From contig DATLQD010000159.1 in the NCBI GenBank assembly GCA_035535315.1, positions 1 through 11,180 of the forward strand: 11,180 nt of DNA, given 5' to 3'. The first letter of the stretch is position 1, and every line of letters begins with the position of its first letter. The position numbers and the translations under genes are program-made. Source of the DNA: DASQGA01 sp035535315. Its GTDB lineage: Bacteria > Actinomycetota > Thermoleophilia > Gaiellales > Gaiellaceae. Below the pieces are notes generated by a model. The model made no database searches and had not been told where the DNA came from. It was given only the letters and a program-made list of their open reading frames with translations. Shown piece by piece: positions 1 to 6,967 of the stretch.

Positions 1-1365
1 GCTACCTCGTTCCAGACAGGCGTCTACGATCCGATGGCTTCCTCAGCCGGGCCCGGAGTGGGGTATTCGTATCTGGAGCCGGGGATCGCTTTCGTGAAGG
101 CGCGGGCTGCGGGAACGACGCGCACCCGCTTGCTCCTCTACTGGAATCGCATCGCGCGCGGGCGGCCAACGAACCCGGCGGACCCAAACGACCCTGCGTA
201 TTTTTGGAACGAATTCGATCCTCAGGTAAGCAACGCTCTCTCACACGGCCTGAAGCCTTTCGTAACCGTTCTGGCCGCTCCTTCATGGGCCGAGTGCGAC
301 AATCGGGGGGATGTCGCGCACGCGTGCCCGGAGCGGAGCGGCTACAACCAAGGCACGTATAGGCCGGACCCCGAGCAGCTCGCCCTCTTCATGGAAGCGG
401 CGGCCAGGCGCTATCCGCAGGTTCGTGCCTGGGGGGTCTGGAACGAGCCGAACGCGGTCTTCTTCCTGTCCCCGGCCGTGAACTCGGCCGGCATTCACGT
501 CTCTGTCACCCGCTACCGGGACATGGTGAACAGGGCTGCGACGAGGCTCCACGCGCTCGATTCTCGGATTCTCGTCCAGGCGGGCGGGCCGTCGCCGTTC
601 GGTCGCCGCGGCAGCCAAGGCGAGACGACCATTCCACCGCTCACATTCATGCGCGAGCTGCTGTCCAAGCCGATCAAGTTCGACATTTGGTCGAACAACC
701 CATATACAGCGGGGGGCCCGACCCACTCGGCCTACCGCGCCAACGATGTGTCGATTGGCGACCTTCCCGATGCACGCCGCGTCCTCCGTGCGGCCATCGC
801 GGGCCACCGCATCGCCTCGGCGAGGAGGGTGGCATTCTGGGTCACCGAGTTCTCCTGGGACTCGAAGCCACCGGATCCGTGTGGCGTCCCATCGGCTCTT
901 CTCGCACGCTGGGTGTCCGAGGCGCCCTATCGCATGTGGCGGGCAGGCGTCAGCGTTCTCATGTGGACGCAGCTCAAGGACTATCCGTTCGTGCGCGGGA
1001 AGATCCCGTACCAGGGAGGCCTGTACACCTTCGGTGGGAACGGACGCGTCGGGCCACCCAAAGCTGCCATGCGCGCCTTTCGCTTCCCCTTCGTAGCGCT
1101 GAAGCGCCGCGGCGGCGCCTACGTCTGGGGCCGGACTCCGTGGGGTAAAGCGGGCCGGGTGAGGATCCAGAAGAAGACGTCGCGCGGCTGGACGACGGTC
1201 AAGATCGTCCGCACGAACGGGAACGGCATCTTCCGAGGCCGGTTCTACTTCTCGACCTCGAGCACGGGGAGGATGCGGGCGCGGCGGGTCAGGTCCTCGC
1301 TCTCGTCGGTCGGCTTCTCGCTGAGGCCGACGAAGAGCCGGAACATCCAGCCGCTCGGGTGCTAG
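1..1365 (+). CDS. Glycosidase-like (beta/alpha)8 protein, 5' partial
   Basis: The reading frame is open to the first base of the window and the text before the first ATG (34) already looks like protein of this family (SFQTGVYDP), so the true start and any signal peptide lie upstream. Numbering from that ATG, the body resembles clan-A glycoside hydrolases (GH5/GH39-like): an early strand TRTRLLLYW, a helix-strand FVTVLAAPSWAE, the acid/base-type motif WGVWNEPN with Glu138, and a later strand-end WVTEFSWDS with Glu272 as candidate nucleophile. The two Glu are in the order and spacing expected for retaining clan-A enzymes. A TIM-barrel end (VSVLMWTQLKDYP) is followed by a basic C-terminal beta-rich region (about 360-443: RVRIQKKTSRGWTTVKIVRTNGNGIFRG is split here as RVRIQKK and GWTTVKIVRTNGNGIF), a tail type I associate with secreted Thermoleophilia proteins. 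Substrate cannot be told; it probably acts on an extracellular polysaccharide or glycoside. The next gene overlaps the stop codon by 7 bp. Confidence 0.8.
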   Translation, partial: ATSFQTGVYDPMASSAGPGVGYSYLEPGIAFVKARAAGTTRTRLLLYWNRIARGRPTNPADPNDPAYFWNEFDPQVSNALSHGLKPFVTVLAAPSWAECDNRGDVAHACPERSGYNQGTYRPDPEQLALFMEAAARRYPQVRAWGVWNEPNAVFFLSPAVNSAGIHVSVTRYRDMVNRAATRLHALDSRILVQAGGPSPFGRRGSQGETTIPPLTFMRELLSKPIKFDIWSNNPYTAGGPTHSAYRANDVSIGDLPDARRVLRAAIAGHRIASARRVAFWVTEFSWDSKPPDPCGVPSALLARWVSEAPYRMWRAGVSVLMWTQLKDYPFVRGKIPYQGGLYTFGGNGRVGPPKAAMRAFRFPFVALKRRGGAYVWGRTPWGKAGRVRIQKKTSRGWTTVKIVRTNGNGIFRGRFYFSTSSTGRMRARRVRSSLSSVGFSLRPTKSRNIQPLGC

Positions 1366-1853
1366 GTTTGAGGACCGTGGATCACGTACAACGCCGCGCG
1401 TATCTCGTTGCGTTTGTCGTCGTAATCGGGCTGGCCGTCACCAACATCGCCTTGGCTAGCCCTCCGGTGATCGACCAATACTACGAGGAGATCCCGACGG
1501 CGAACGGAGGAGTCGGTGGGGGTGGCGGCAGCGGTTCTGGCGGAGGGGGTCTGCCTGCGCCGATGCTCAATCAGCTCGAGGGCTCGGTTTCACCCGCGGT
1601 CGCCAGCGAGCTCCAGGAAGTGGCGACCTCGTCGCGTCTCGGGGCTCCGAGCGCCATGTTCAAGAAGCCGGCGCAGGGAGCAGGGGAATCTGGGTCCGGC
1701 AGCACAGAGGCCGCCGATCCGCTCAGTAGTGCGGTGACGGCTGCAACCGACGGCGGTGAAGCGCATCTCACGATCCTCCTGATCCTCATCGGGCTCATCA
1801 CTGCGGGGTCGATCGGGGCTGCGGCACGTCGTAGGCGACAGGCTCCCGCGTAG
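1359..1853 (+). CDS. Gly-rich membrane-anchored secreted protein (unknown function)
   Basis: A 164-aa protein of no recognised family. Residues 15-33 (YLVAFVVVIGLAVTNIALA) form a signal peptide or first membrane helix after two Arg. Then come an acidic stretch (VIDQYYEEIPT), a Gly/Ser linker at 50-64, an amphipathic segment with LPAPMLNQLEG and SELQEVATSSRLGAPSAM, a low-complexity Ser/Gly region, a hydrophobic helix at 137-154 and a terminal RRRRQAPA. The final helix plus Arg cluster looks like a stop-transfer anchor, so the middle probably faces outside. There is no LPxTG and no PEP-CTERM motif. The start is uncertain: GTG 1359 overlaps the stop of the glycosidase, while in-frame TTG 1368 and GTG 1377 are alternatives. 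GAGGA at 1370-1374 is too near 1377 to decide. The overlap suggests co-transcription with the upstream secreted enzyme, perhaps as a cell-surface partner (inference). Confidence 0.7.
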   Translation: MLGLRTVDHVQRRAYLVAFVVVIGLAVTNIALASPPVIDQYYEEIPTANGGVGGGGGSGSGGGGLPAPMLNQLEGSVSPAVASELQEVATSSRLGAPSAMFKKPAQGAGESGSGSTEAADPLSSAVTAATDGGEAHLTILLILIGLITAGSIGAAARRRRQAPA

Positions 1854-1896
1854 CCCAGCCCGACTAACCGTCTCGCAGTCCGGGTATGAGTCGGCG

Positions 1897-2541
1897 ATGG
1901 CACCAGAGCAGCTCGGGCTCGATACCGCTGCGCCGTTCGTTCCTGACCGACCGACGCTTCCCAAGCTCCGCGCGGCGGCAGCCGGCTGCACTGCCTGTCA
2001 CCTGTACAAGCTCGGGACGCAGACCGTCTTCGGAGAAGGGTCTGCGGACGCCGACGTCGTCTTCGTCGGGGAGCAGCCGGGCGACCAGGAGGATCTCGCC
2101 GGTCGGCCGTTCGTGGGGCCCGCCGGTCGGGTCCTGGATGAGGGCCTTGCCGCTGCGGGGATCGACCGTTCGCAGGTCTACGTGACGAACGCCGTCAAGC
2201 ACTTCAAGTGGGAGCCGCGGGGCAAGCGGCGGATCCATCAGAAGCCGAACTGGGCCGAGATGACCGCGTGCCGTCCCTGGCTCGAGGCCGAGCTCGACGT
2301 GGTCCAGCCGGACGTCCTCGTCTGCCTCGGGGCCACCGCAGCCCAGTCCCTGCTGGGGCGCCAGTTCCGCGTCACCAAGATGCGCGGCGTGCCCGTGGAG
2401 TCGGAGCTTGCCCCGAACGTCGTGGCGACTGTGCATCCGTCTTCCATCCTCCGGGCGCCGGACGAAGCCGCGCGGCAGGAGGCGATGCGGGACTTCATCC
2501 GAGACCTGAAAGCCGTCGCGAAGCTGCTCAAGTCGCGCTGA
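1897..2541 (+). CDS. udgX: UdgX-type uracil-DNA glycosylase (family 4 related, Fe-S)
   Basis: A 214-aa protein of the uracil-DNA glycosylase superfamily that removes uracil from DNA. Motif A is GEQPGDQED (58-66), in the Gln form typical of UdgX rather than the GEAPG form of ordinary family 4. The loop KRRIH at 110-114 is the UdgX signature; in the Mycobacterium smegmatis founding member its His attacks the sugar C1' and leaves the enzyme covalently bound to the abasic site. Here that residue is His114. Motif B is HPSSILR (180-186). Iron-sulphur ligands probably include Cys31 and Cys34 (CTAC) and Cys125 (ACRPWL); the fourth may be His102 or Cys143. Length fits the family. ATG 1897 has no clear Shine-Dalgarno. 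It stands alone on this strand and its last 14 bp overlap the convergent DUF255 gene. Assignment to UdgX is firm; its role in vivo is not known from sequence. Confidence 0.95.
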   Translation: MAPEQLGLDTAAPFVPDRPTLPKLRAAAAGCTACHLYKLGTQTVFGEGSADADVVFVGEQPGDQEDLAGRPFVGPAGRVLDEGLAAAGIDRSQVYVTNAVKHFKWEPRGKRRIHQKPNWAEMTACRPWLEAELDVVQPDVLVCLGATAAQSLLGRQFRVTKMRGVPVESELAPNVVATVHPSSILRAPDEAARQEAMRDFIRDLKAVAKLLKSR

Positions 2542-4510
2542 GCGCCTCGCGGAGCTCGGCGGGCTCCGTGACCGGGGCGCGGCAGGCAAAGTTCTCGCAG
2601 ACGTAAGCCGCCGCGCGCCCGCCCACGAGGCTCTTCCCGGCCAGGAGCGGCACGCGCTCGAGCGCCGGGTCGGCCGGCCCCGCCGCAAAGGCGTAGACCG
2701 TGTTCGGCCGGTACCGGTCGACGGCGGCCCGCCGGAGCTCCTCGGAGAATCCCACCACAGCAACCTCCTGCGGAGGTGAGAGATGCAGGTCGAGGGCGCA
2801 GAGGAGATGTCCGACTGCTGCCGGCGCTCGTTCCAGGAGCGACCTCGCCAGGCGGAACACGCCGACGGCATCGCGGGCGAGCTCGTCGTCGCCATAGATC
2901 CGAGCGAGCCGGAGAAGCACGTAGGACATCATCGAGTTCCCGGAGGGAGTGGGGTGGTCGTCGAACTCCTTTCGCCGCGCCACGAGCCCGTGGTCGTCGA
3001 CGAAGAAGCCACCGCGCTCCGAGTCGCCGAACCGTTCCCGAGCATGACGAGCGAGCAGTCGCGCCTCCTCGAGCCAGCGGAGCTCGCCGGTGGCGAAGTA
3101 GAGCTCGAGGTAACCGTTCGCGACATCCGCGTAGTCCTCCAGGTAGCCGTCGATCTTCGCCTCGCCGTCCCGGTAGCTCCGGTAAAGCCGCCCTTCGGGA
3201 TCGGACATCCCCTCTCGCAGGAAGAGCGCCAGCCGGTTTGCGACCTCGAGGTAGTCGGGGCGGGCGAGCACGCGGCCTGCCTCCGCGAACGCCGCCAGGG
3301 CGAGCCCGTTCCAGGCGGCGATGGCCTTGTCGTCTCGCAGCGGCTGCGGTCGAGCCATCCGAGCTTCGAGCAGCTTCTTGCGGGCGGCCGGGTCTTCGGG
3401 GACGGACTCGTCGGCGAGGTGGAGGATGCTTCGACCCTCGAAGTTGCCGGTTGGCGTGACGCCGTAGCGCCGGCCGAAGCTCTCCGCCGCCTCGCCGAGC
3501 ACCTCGCGCAGCTCGTCTGGAGTCCACGTGTAAGTGAGTCCCTCGACGCCCTCGGTGTCGGCGTCCTGGGCCGAGGCGAAGCCGCCCTCCGAAAGCCGCA
3601 GGTCGCGGACGAGGTAGTCGAGCGTCTCCTCGGTGACTCGCCGGTAGCGCTCGTCACCGGTCAGTGACCAGGCGTGAAGGTACGCGCCGGCGAGGAGCGC
3701 GTTGTCGTAGAGCATCTTCTCGAAGTGGGGGACGAGCCAGACCGAGTCCACGGAGTAGCGATGAAAACCTCCGCCGATCTGGTCGACCATCCCTCCCGCC
3801 GCCATTCGGTCCAGCGTCAGCCGCGCCATCGCGAGGGCGTCATCTGAGCCTGTGCGTACGTGCATCCGCAGGAGAAGCTCCAGCGTGGACGCGGGCGGGA
3901 ACTTGGGTGCCCCGCCGAACCCGCCCCACACAGGGTCGAATGCGGCGCGAAGCGACGACACGGCGCCCGTGAGAAGGCCCGTCGTCAGGGGGTCGGTCGA
4001 GCCCGTGCGCTCGCTGGACTCGCGGATCGCGTCCACGAGCCTCCCGGCCTGCTCTTCGAGGTCGCCGCGGCGGTTGCTGTATGCGTCCGAGATCGCCTCG
4101 AGCACCTGACGGAAGCTCGGCATGCCCTGTCGCGGCTCGGGTGGGAAGTACGTGCCGCCCCAGAAGGGACGGCCTTCCGGGGTCAGGAATACGGTCATCG
4201 GCCAGCCACCCTGACCCGAGAGCGCGACGACGGCGTCCATATAGAGCCCGTCGACGTCGGGCCGCTCCTCCCGGTCGACCTTCACGGAGACGAACCGTTC
4301 GTTCATAAGCGCCGCGGTCGCGTCGTCCTCGAAGGACTCGTGCTCCATGACGTGACACCAATGGCAGGCGGCGTACCCGACGGAGAGGAGGATCGCCTTG
4401 TCCTCCTCGCGCGCGCGGTCGAATGCCTCGTCACCCCAGGGGTACCAGTCGACCGGGTTCGCGGCGTGCTGGAGGAGGTACGGGCTCGTCTCGTCGGCAA
4501 GGCGGTTCAT
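2528..4510 (-). CDS. Thioredoxin-domain DUF255 protein (YyaL/SPATA20-like)
   Basis: A 660-aa protein of the YyaL/SSP411/spermatogenesis-associated protein 20 family. The N-terminus has the family opening NRLADETSPYLLQHAANPVDWYPWG, here seen as residues 2-25 in pieces, followed by a thioredoxin-fold motif CHWC (49-52, in AACHWCHVMEHESF), VDREERPDVD, and the cis-Pro region GGWPMTVFLTPEGRPFWGGTYFP (about 101-123). The rest is a long helical region like the (alpha/alpha)6 barrels of N-acylglucosamine 2-epimerase-like proteins (MLYDNALLAGAYLHAW, IAAWNGLALAAFAEA, GYLEDYADVANGYLELY). The C-terminus ends in the usual Cys-containing segment (YVCENFACRAPV). The biochemical role of this widespread family is unsettled. 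ATG 4510 is chosen because family similarity begins there; the open frame extends 102 codons further upstream but that part is Arg/Ser-rich and overlaps the next gene. GGAG sits close to the start (3-nt spacer). It follows the 143-aa gene by 49 bp on the same strand. Confidence 0.93.
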   Translation of the reverse strand: MNRLADETSPYLLQHAANPVDWYPWGDEAFDRAREEDKAILLSVGYAACHWCHVMEHESFEDDATAALMNERFVSVKVDREERPDVDGLYMDAVVALSGQGGWPMTVFLTPEGRPFWGGTYFPPEPRQGMPSFRQVLEAISDAYSNRRGDLEEQAGRLVDAIRESSERTGSTDPLTTGLLTGAVSSLRAAFDPVWGGFGGAPKFPPASTLELLLRMHVRTGSDDALAMARLTLDRMAAGGMVDQIGGGFHRYSVDSVWLVPHFEKMLYDNALLAGAYLHAWSLTGDERYRRVTEETLDYLVRDLRLSEGGFASAQDADTEGVEGLTYTWTPDELREVLGEAAESFGRRYGVTPTGNFEGRSILHLADESVPEDPAARKKLLEARMARPQPLRDDKAIAAWNGLALAAFAEAGRVLARPDYLEVANRLALFLREGMSDPEGRLYRSYRDGEAKIDGYLEDYADVANGYLELYFATGELRWLEEARLLARHARERFGDSERGGFFVDDHGLVARRKEFDDHPTPSGNSMMSYVLLRLARIYGDDELARDAVGVFRLARSLLERAPAAVGHLLCALDLHLSPPQEVAVVGFSEELRRAAVDRYRPNTVYAFAAGPADPALERVPLLAGKSLVGGRAAAYVCENFACRAPVTEPAELREALSAT

Positions 4511-4559
4511 GCGCTCCAGCCTAGCCAGCGCCGTGCCCCCTCTTCGCTTCGGCCGACGA

Positions 4560-4991
4560 TCAGTGCCCGTGGCCGTGCCCGCCCACGGCGATCGTGAGCG
4601 CGAGGACGAAGGCGAAGCCGAAGTACGCAAGCGCGAGGTCGCCGGGCCTGGTTCCCGGCTTGATGCGGAGCAGCCCCAGCGAGAGCACAAGACCGGCCGC
4701 CTCCACGGCCTTCGTGATCGCCGAGAGCACGTCGAAGGGGTCGTCCCGGAAGAGGACGTACGCGACCAGCAGTGAGGCGAAGAGCGCCGCGCTTGCAACC
4801 GCCGGCCAGGCAGCATCCGGCCAGAGCGCGAGAGCTGCGGCCGTCAGCGTCAGCGCGGCCGCCGCGAGCACGAATGAGATTCCGATCGCATGCGACTCGT
4901 CGTAGTGCTGGCGCGTCAGGCCTACGTGAATCCCGGCCGAGACGCCGGCCGCTGCGATAACGAGCAAGCGTGCATTCACCCAGGTGCGCAC
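4560..4991 (-). CDS. Four-helix membrane protein with HGHGH tail (unknown)
   Basis: A 143-aa hydrophobic protein, not recognised. Likely membrane helices lie near residues 7-25, 36-57, 60-81 and 95-110/118-137, so four or five in all. The first loop is polar and His-containing (GLTRQHYDESHAIG), and the second carries FRDDPFDVLS. The chain ends in GGHGHGH, four residue steps with three His that could bind metal. The start is GTG 4991; no in-frame start exists for many codons upstream, and no good Shine-Dalgarno is seen. It lies 31 bp after the stop of the NiaP-like transporter on the same strand, so it may be the third gene of the pncA-niaP transcript, and is followed 49 bp later by the DUF255 gene. 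Coding potential is supported by the clear helix pattern; function is unknown. Confidence 0.8.
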   Translation of the reverse strand: MRTWVNARLLVIAAAGVSAGIHVGLTRQHYDESHAIGISFVLAAAALTLTAAALALWPDAAWPAVASAALFASLLVAYVLFRDDPFDVLSAITKAVEAAGLVLSLGLLRIKPGTRPGDLALAYFGFAFVLALTIAVGGHGHGH

Positions 4992-5022
4992 GCCCGAAAG
5001 CGTACTGGCCGCCTCCCGTGTC

Positions 5023-6354
5023 TCAGGCCAGCTGGACGCCGCGGGTCTCCCGCCCGAGCAGCGTCACGAGGCCCCCGGCGACCATGACGGCGGCGACGAA
5101 GACGAGGGACCAGGTGGTGGAGCCGGTCGCGTCGATGAGGTACCCGAACAGGTAGGGACCGCCGATTGCGGCGCCCTTGCCGACGCCTTCCACCATCCCG
5201 AACGCGCTCGAGCGGAGCCGCGTCGGGAAGAGCTCGGACGTGTAGGGATAGACGGCGCCCCAGGCGCCGAGGTTGAAAAATCCGACGAAGAAGAGCGCCG
5301 CGACGTAGACCGCCGTCGAGTCTGCGACCGCGAACGTGAGGGCGCTCGCGCCACCGAGGACGAGGAAGGTCGCCAGCGTGGGCTTTCGGCCCCAGGCCTC
5401 GACGAGCCAGATCGCGGCTGCGTAGCCGGGGAACTGGGCGAGCGCTACGAGGGCGAGTAGCAGGTACACGTTCAGGTCGAAGGCGCCCTCGCTCCCGAGC
5501 ACGCCGGGCAACCAGATGAAGAGTCCGTAGTAGGAGATGTTGAGCGCGATCCAGACGAGCACGATCACCGCGGAGCGCCTGCGGAGCGATGCCCCGACGA
5601 GCTCGCGCACCGACGAGCGCTGTTCGACCGGCGCCGCGAGAGACTCCGCCTTCACCTCCCTGCCGGTGATCTCGCTGAGGACGGCCGCCGCCTCGGTCGC
5701 ACGCCCCTGTCGCGCCAGGAAGTACGGGCTTTCCGGCAGCGTGCGGCGAATCACATAGGCGAAGAAGGCCGGGAAGGCAGCGGCGACGAAGAGCCACCTC
5801 CACTCGTTGCCCAGCTGGTCGAGGAAGACCCAGGAGAGGCCGACTGCGATCAGGAGGCCGAAGGGCCAGAAGAAGTCGAGGAAGGCCAGAAAGCGGCCAC
5901 GACGCTGTGGCGGCAGGTACTCAGCGAGGATCGAGGGGTCGACGACGAGCATCCCCCCGAGTCCGATACCCGCGAGAAACCGAAAGCCGAAGACCGAAGC
6001 GGGGCCCCAGGAGAGCGCGGTCAGCGCCGTGAAGGCCGCGTACCAGAGAATCGAGGCCTGGAAAATTCGGCGGCGGCCGATCCGGTCGGCCGCGCGCCCG
6101 AGGATCAGGCTGCCGACGAGGGATCCCGCAAGCGCCGAGGCGCCGATCCACCCGAGCCAGGTGCTCGAGAGTCCCCATTCTGCCCCGAAGACCGGCAGCG
6201 TGAAGCCGACGAGCAGGATCTCCATCGCGACGAACGTCCACGCGACTCCGGTGACGACGACCGCGCGGCGGTGGAAATGGGTGAACCCGCCGTCGCGGAG
6301 GACGTCCTCGACCTGGACGGTTCGCGTCCGGGGAGGGGCCGCAACGACTGTCAT
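5023..6354 (-). CDS. niaP: NiaP-like MFS niacin transporter
   Basis: A 443-aa major facilitator superfamily permease with about 12 membrane helices. It has the loop 2-3 signature GRAADRIGRRR (86-96), the RRGRFLAF motif (151-158), PESPYFLARQGR at the start of the central loop (207-218), and a repeat WGRKPTLA in the second half (321-328). Several stretches match, from memory, Bacillus subtilis NiaP: SYYGLFIWLP (274-283), LAQFPGYAAAIWLVE (305-319) and FFNLGAWGAVYPYTSELFPT (359-378). NiaP imports nicotinate, in some species nicotinamide, by proton symport in the cytoplasmic membrane. The start ATG 6354 lies 9 bp after the nicotinamidase stop, with a weak GAGAAAG upstream, so the two genes are almost surely one operon. 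The neighbouring pncA and nrtR strengthen the niacin assignment over a generic sugar or aromatic acid carrier. Substrate is inferred, not proven. Confidence 0.88.
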   Translation of the reverse strand: MTVVAAPPRTRTVQVEDVLRDGGFTHFHRRAVVVTGVAWTFVAMEILLVGFTLPVFGAEWGLSSTWLGWIGASALAGSLVGSLILGRAADRIGRRRIFQASILWYAAFTALTALSWGPASVFGFRFLAGIGLGGMLVVDPSILAEYLPPQRRGRFLAFLDFFWPFGLLIAVGLSWVFLDQLGNEWRWLFVAAAFPAFFAYVIRRTLPESPYFLARQGRATEAAAVLSEITGREVKAESLAAPVEQRSSVRELVGASLRRRSAVIVLVWIALNISYYGLFIWLPGVLGSEGAFDLNVYLLLALVALAQFPGYAAAIWLVEAWGRKPTLATFLVLGGASALTFAVADSTAVYVAALFFVGFFNLGAWGAVYPYTSELFPTRLRSSAFGMVEGVGKGAAIGGPYLFGYLIDATGSTTWSLVFVAAVMVAGGLVTLLGRETRGVQLA

Positions 6355-6363
6355 GTCACTTTC

Positions 6364-6912
6364 TCAGGCCTGAGCCGGAACCCGTCCCTCGACGAGCTCG
6401 TCAACCGTCGTGATCCGGGCGGCGTAGGTCGCCTCGAGGTACTCGAGCGCCTGCTCCTCGTCGACGCCTTCGAACGCGCAGACGGCATCGCGTGGAATCG
6501 CGATCTCGTAGCCCCGGATGAGTGCCCCGTACGAGGAATGCCGCACGCAGATGTGCGTGTGCTGCCCGGTGATGACGACCTCGTCCACGCCGAGCTCACG
6601 AAGCTGCTCGTCGAGCCCGGTGCCGTCGAAGGCTCCGTAGCCGCGCTTCGGAGAGATGATCTCTCCGTCGAGAGGCTCGAGGGCTGGAATTACCTGGGCC
6701 CCGCGCGTGCCCTCCATGGCGTGCTCTCCCCAGACCTTCAGCTCGGGGTCATCGGCGTGGTGGGCGTCGTTCGAGAAGACGACAGGCCAGCCGTTCTCCC
6801 GGGCATGCGCGAGGAGGCGCGCGAGAGGCTCCACAATCTCCTGAGCCCGTGGGTTCGCAAGCTCGCCGTCGACGAAGTCGTTCAGCATGTCCACGATGAT
6901 CAGAGCCTTCAT
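6364..6912 (-). CDS. pncA: Nicotinamidase-like cysteine hydrolase (isochorismatase fold)
   Basis: A 182-aa isochorismatase-fold hydrolase, likely nicotinamidase, which converts nicotinamide to nicotinate and ammonia for the Preiss-Handler route to NAD. The catalytic triad is visible: Asp8 in IIVDMLNDF, Lys89 in SPKRGYGAF, and Cys122 in HTHICVRHSSYGA. Candidate metal ligands are Asp49, His51 or His52 (SNDAHH) and His64 (WGEHAMEGT). Length is close to known bacterial PncA proteins. ATG 6912 is chosen because it has a strong Shine-Dalgarno GGGAGG with a 6-nt spacer and begins the beta-strand directly; the open frame extends 26 codons upstream into nrtR but this part is not family-like. It heads the pncA-niaP operon and diverges from nrtR. 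The THICV form of the Cys motif is less common than TDICV in proven nicotinamidases, so another amide substrate is possible, but context favours nicotinamide. Confidence 0.87.
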   Translation of the reverse strand: MKALIIVDMLNDFVDGELANPRAQEIVEPLARLLAHARENGWPVVFSNDAHHADDPELKVWGEHAMEGTRGAQVIPALEPLDGEIISPKRGYGAFDGTGLDEQLRELGVDEVVITGQHTHICVRHSSYGALIRGYEIAIPRDAVCAFEGVDEEQALEYLEATYAARITTVDELVEGRVPAQA

Positions 6913-6915
6913 TGT

Positions 6916-6944
6916 TTGCCTCCCGGGAGGTTTGCGACTATAAG
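6916..6944 (+). promoter_or_regulatory. Promoter of nrtR (leaderless)
   Basis: TTGCCT (6916-6921) and TATAAG (6939-6944) are separated by exactly 17 bp, matching a vegetative sigma-70-type promoter. The -10 box ends 10 nt before the nrtR ATG at 6955, so transcription should begin at or next to the start codon. No Shine-Dalgarno lies in reach of that ATG, and an in-frame TAA at 6949-6951 blocks any longer start. Leaderless translation is common in actinobacteria and fits these facts. Confidence 0.6.
6919..6924 (-). promoter_or_regulatory. Ribosome binding site of pncA
   Basis: GGGAGG on the minus strand, 6 nt before ATG 6912. It decides the start of pncA against the longer open frame. It forms one half of a 12-bp perfect palindrome, CCTCCCGGGAGG (6919-6930), that abuts the NrtR operator. 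Confidence 0.8.
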
Positions 6945-6952
6945 TCGATAAC
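6930..6952. promoter_or_regulatory. Putative NrtR operator (23-bp imperfect palindrome)
   Basis: The core CGACTATAAGTCG (6935-6947) has perfect 5-bp arms around ATA. Outer GTT (6930-6932) and AAC (6950-6952) also pair, with two mismatched steps between, so 8 of 10 pairs match around the centre at 6941. The size and the ACTATAA-type half-site resemble the about 21-bp palindromes reported for NrtR regulators. It sits midway between divergent nrtR and pncA and covers both -10 boxes, so binding would block both promoters. Assignment to NrtR is inference from position and symmetry. Confidence 0.65.
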
Positions 6953-6967
6953 TGATGCAGAAGTCTA
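6937..6967 (-). promoter_or_regulatory. Promoter of the pncA-niaP operon
   Basis: On the minus strand TATAGT (6937-6942) is a good -10 box lying inside the operator core. A TAGACT (6962-6967) upstream is a weak -35 at a long 19-bp spacing. Transcription would start near 6930, giving a leader of about 18 nt that includes the GGGAGG ribosome binding site. The -35 assignment is weak. Confidence 0.45.

Noticed and set aside
1521..1554. G-rich tract as a possible quadruplex or tandem repeat
   Set aside because: It is explained by Gly/Ser codons of the linker in the anchored protein; no regular repeat unit is seen.
2783..3667. 294-codon plus-strand open frame opposite the DUF255 gene
   Set aside because: Antisense to a well-supported family protein, composition is typical shadow sequence, and no ribosome site is evident.
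4511..4816. Longer N-terminus for the DUF255 protein
   Set aside because: The extra 102 codons overlap the membrane protein gene, are Arg/Ser-rich and unlike the family, whose conserved opening begins at ATG 4510.
6364..6373. TCAGGCCTGA palindrome at the pncA stop
   Set aside because: Ten bases, coding context and a stop codon explain most of it; no loop, no T-run and no promoter nearby.
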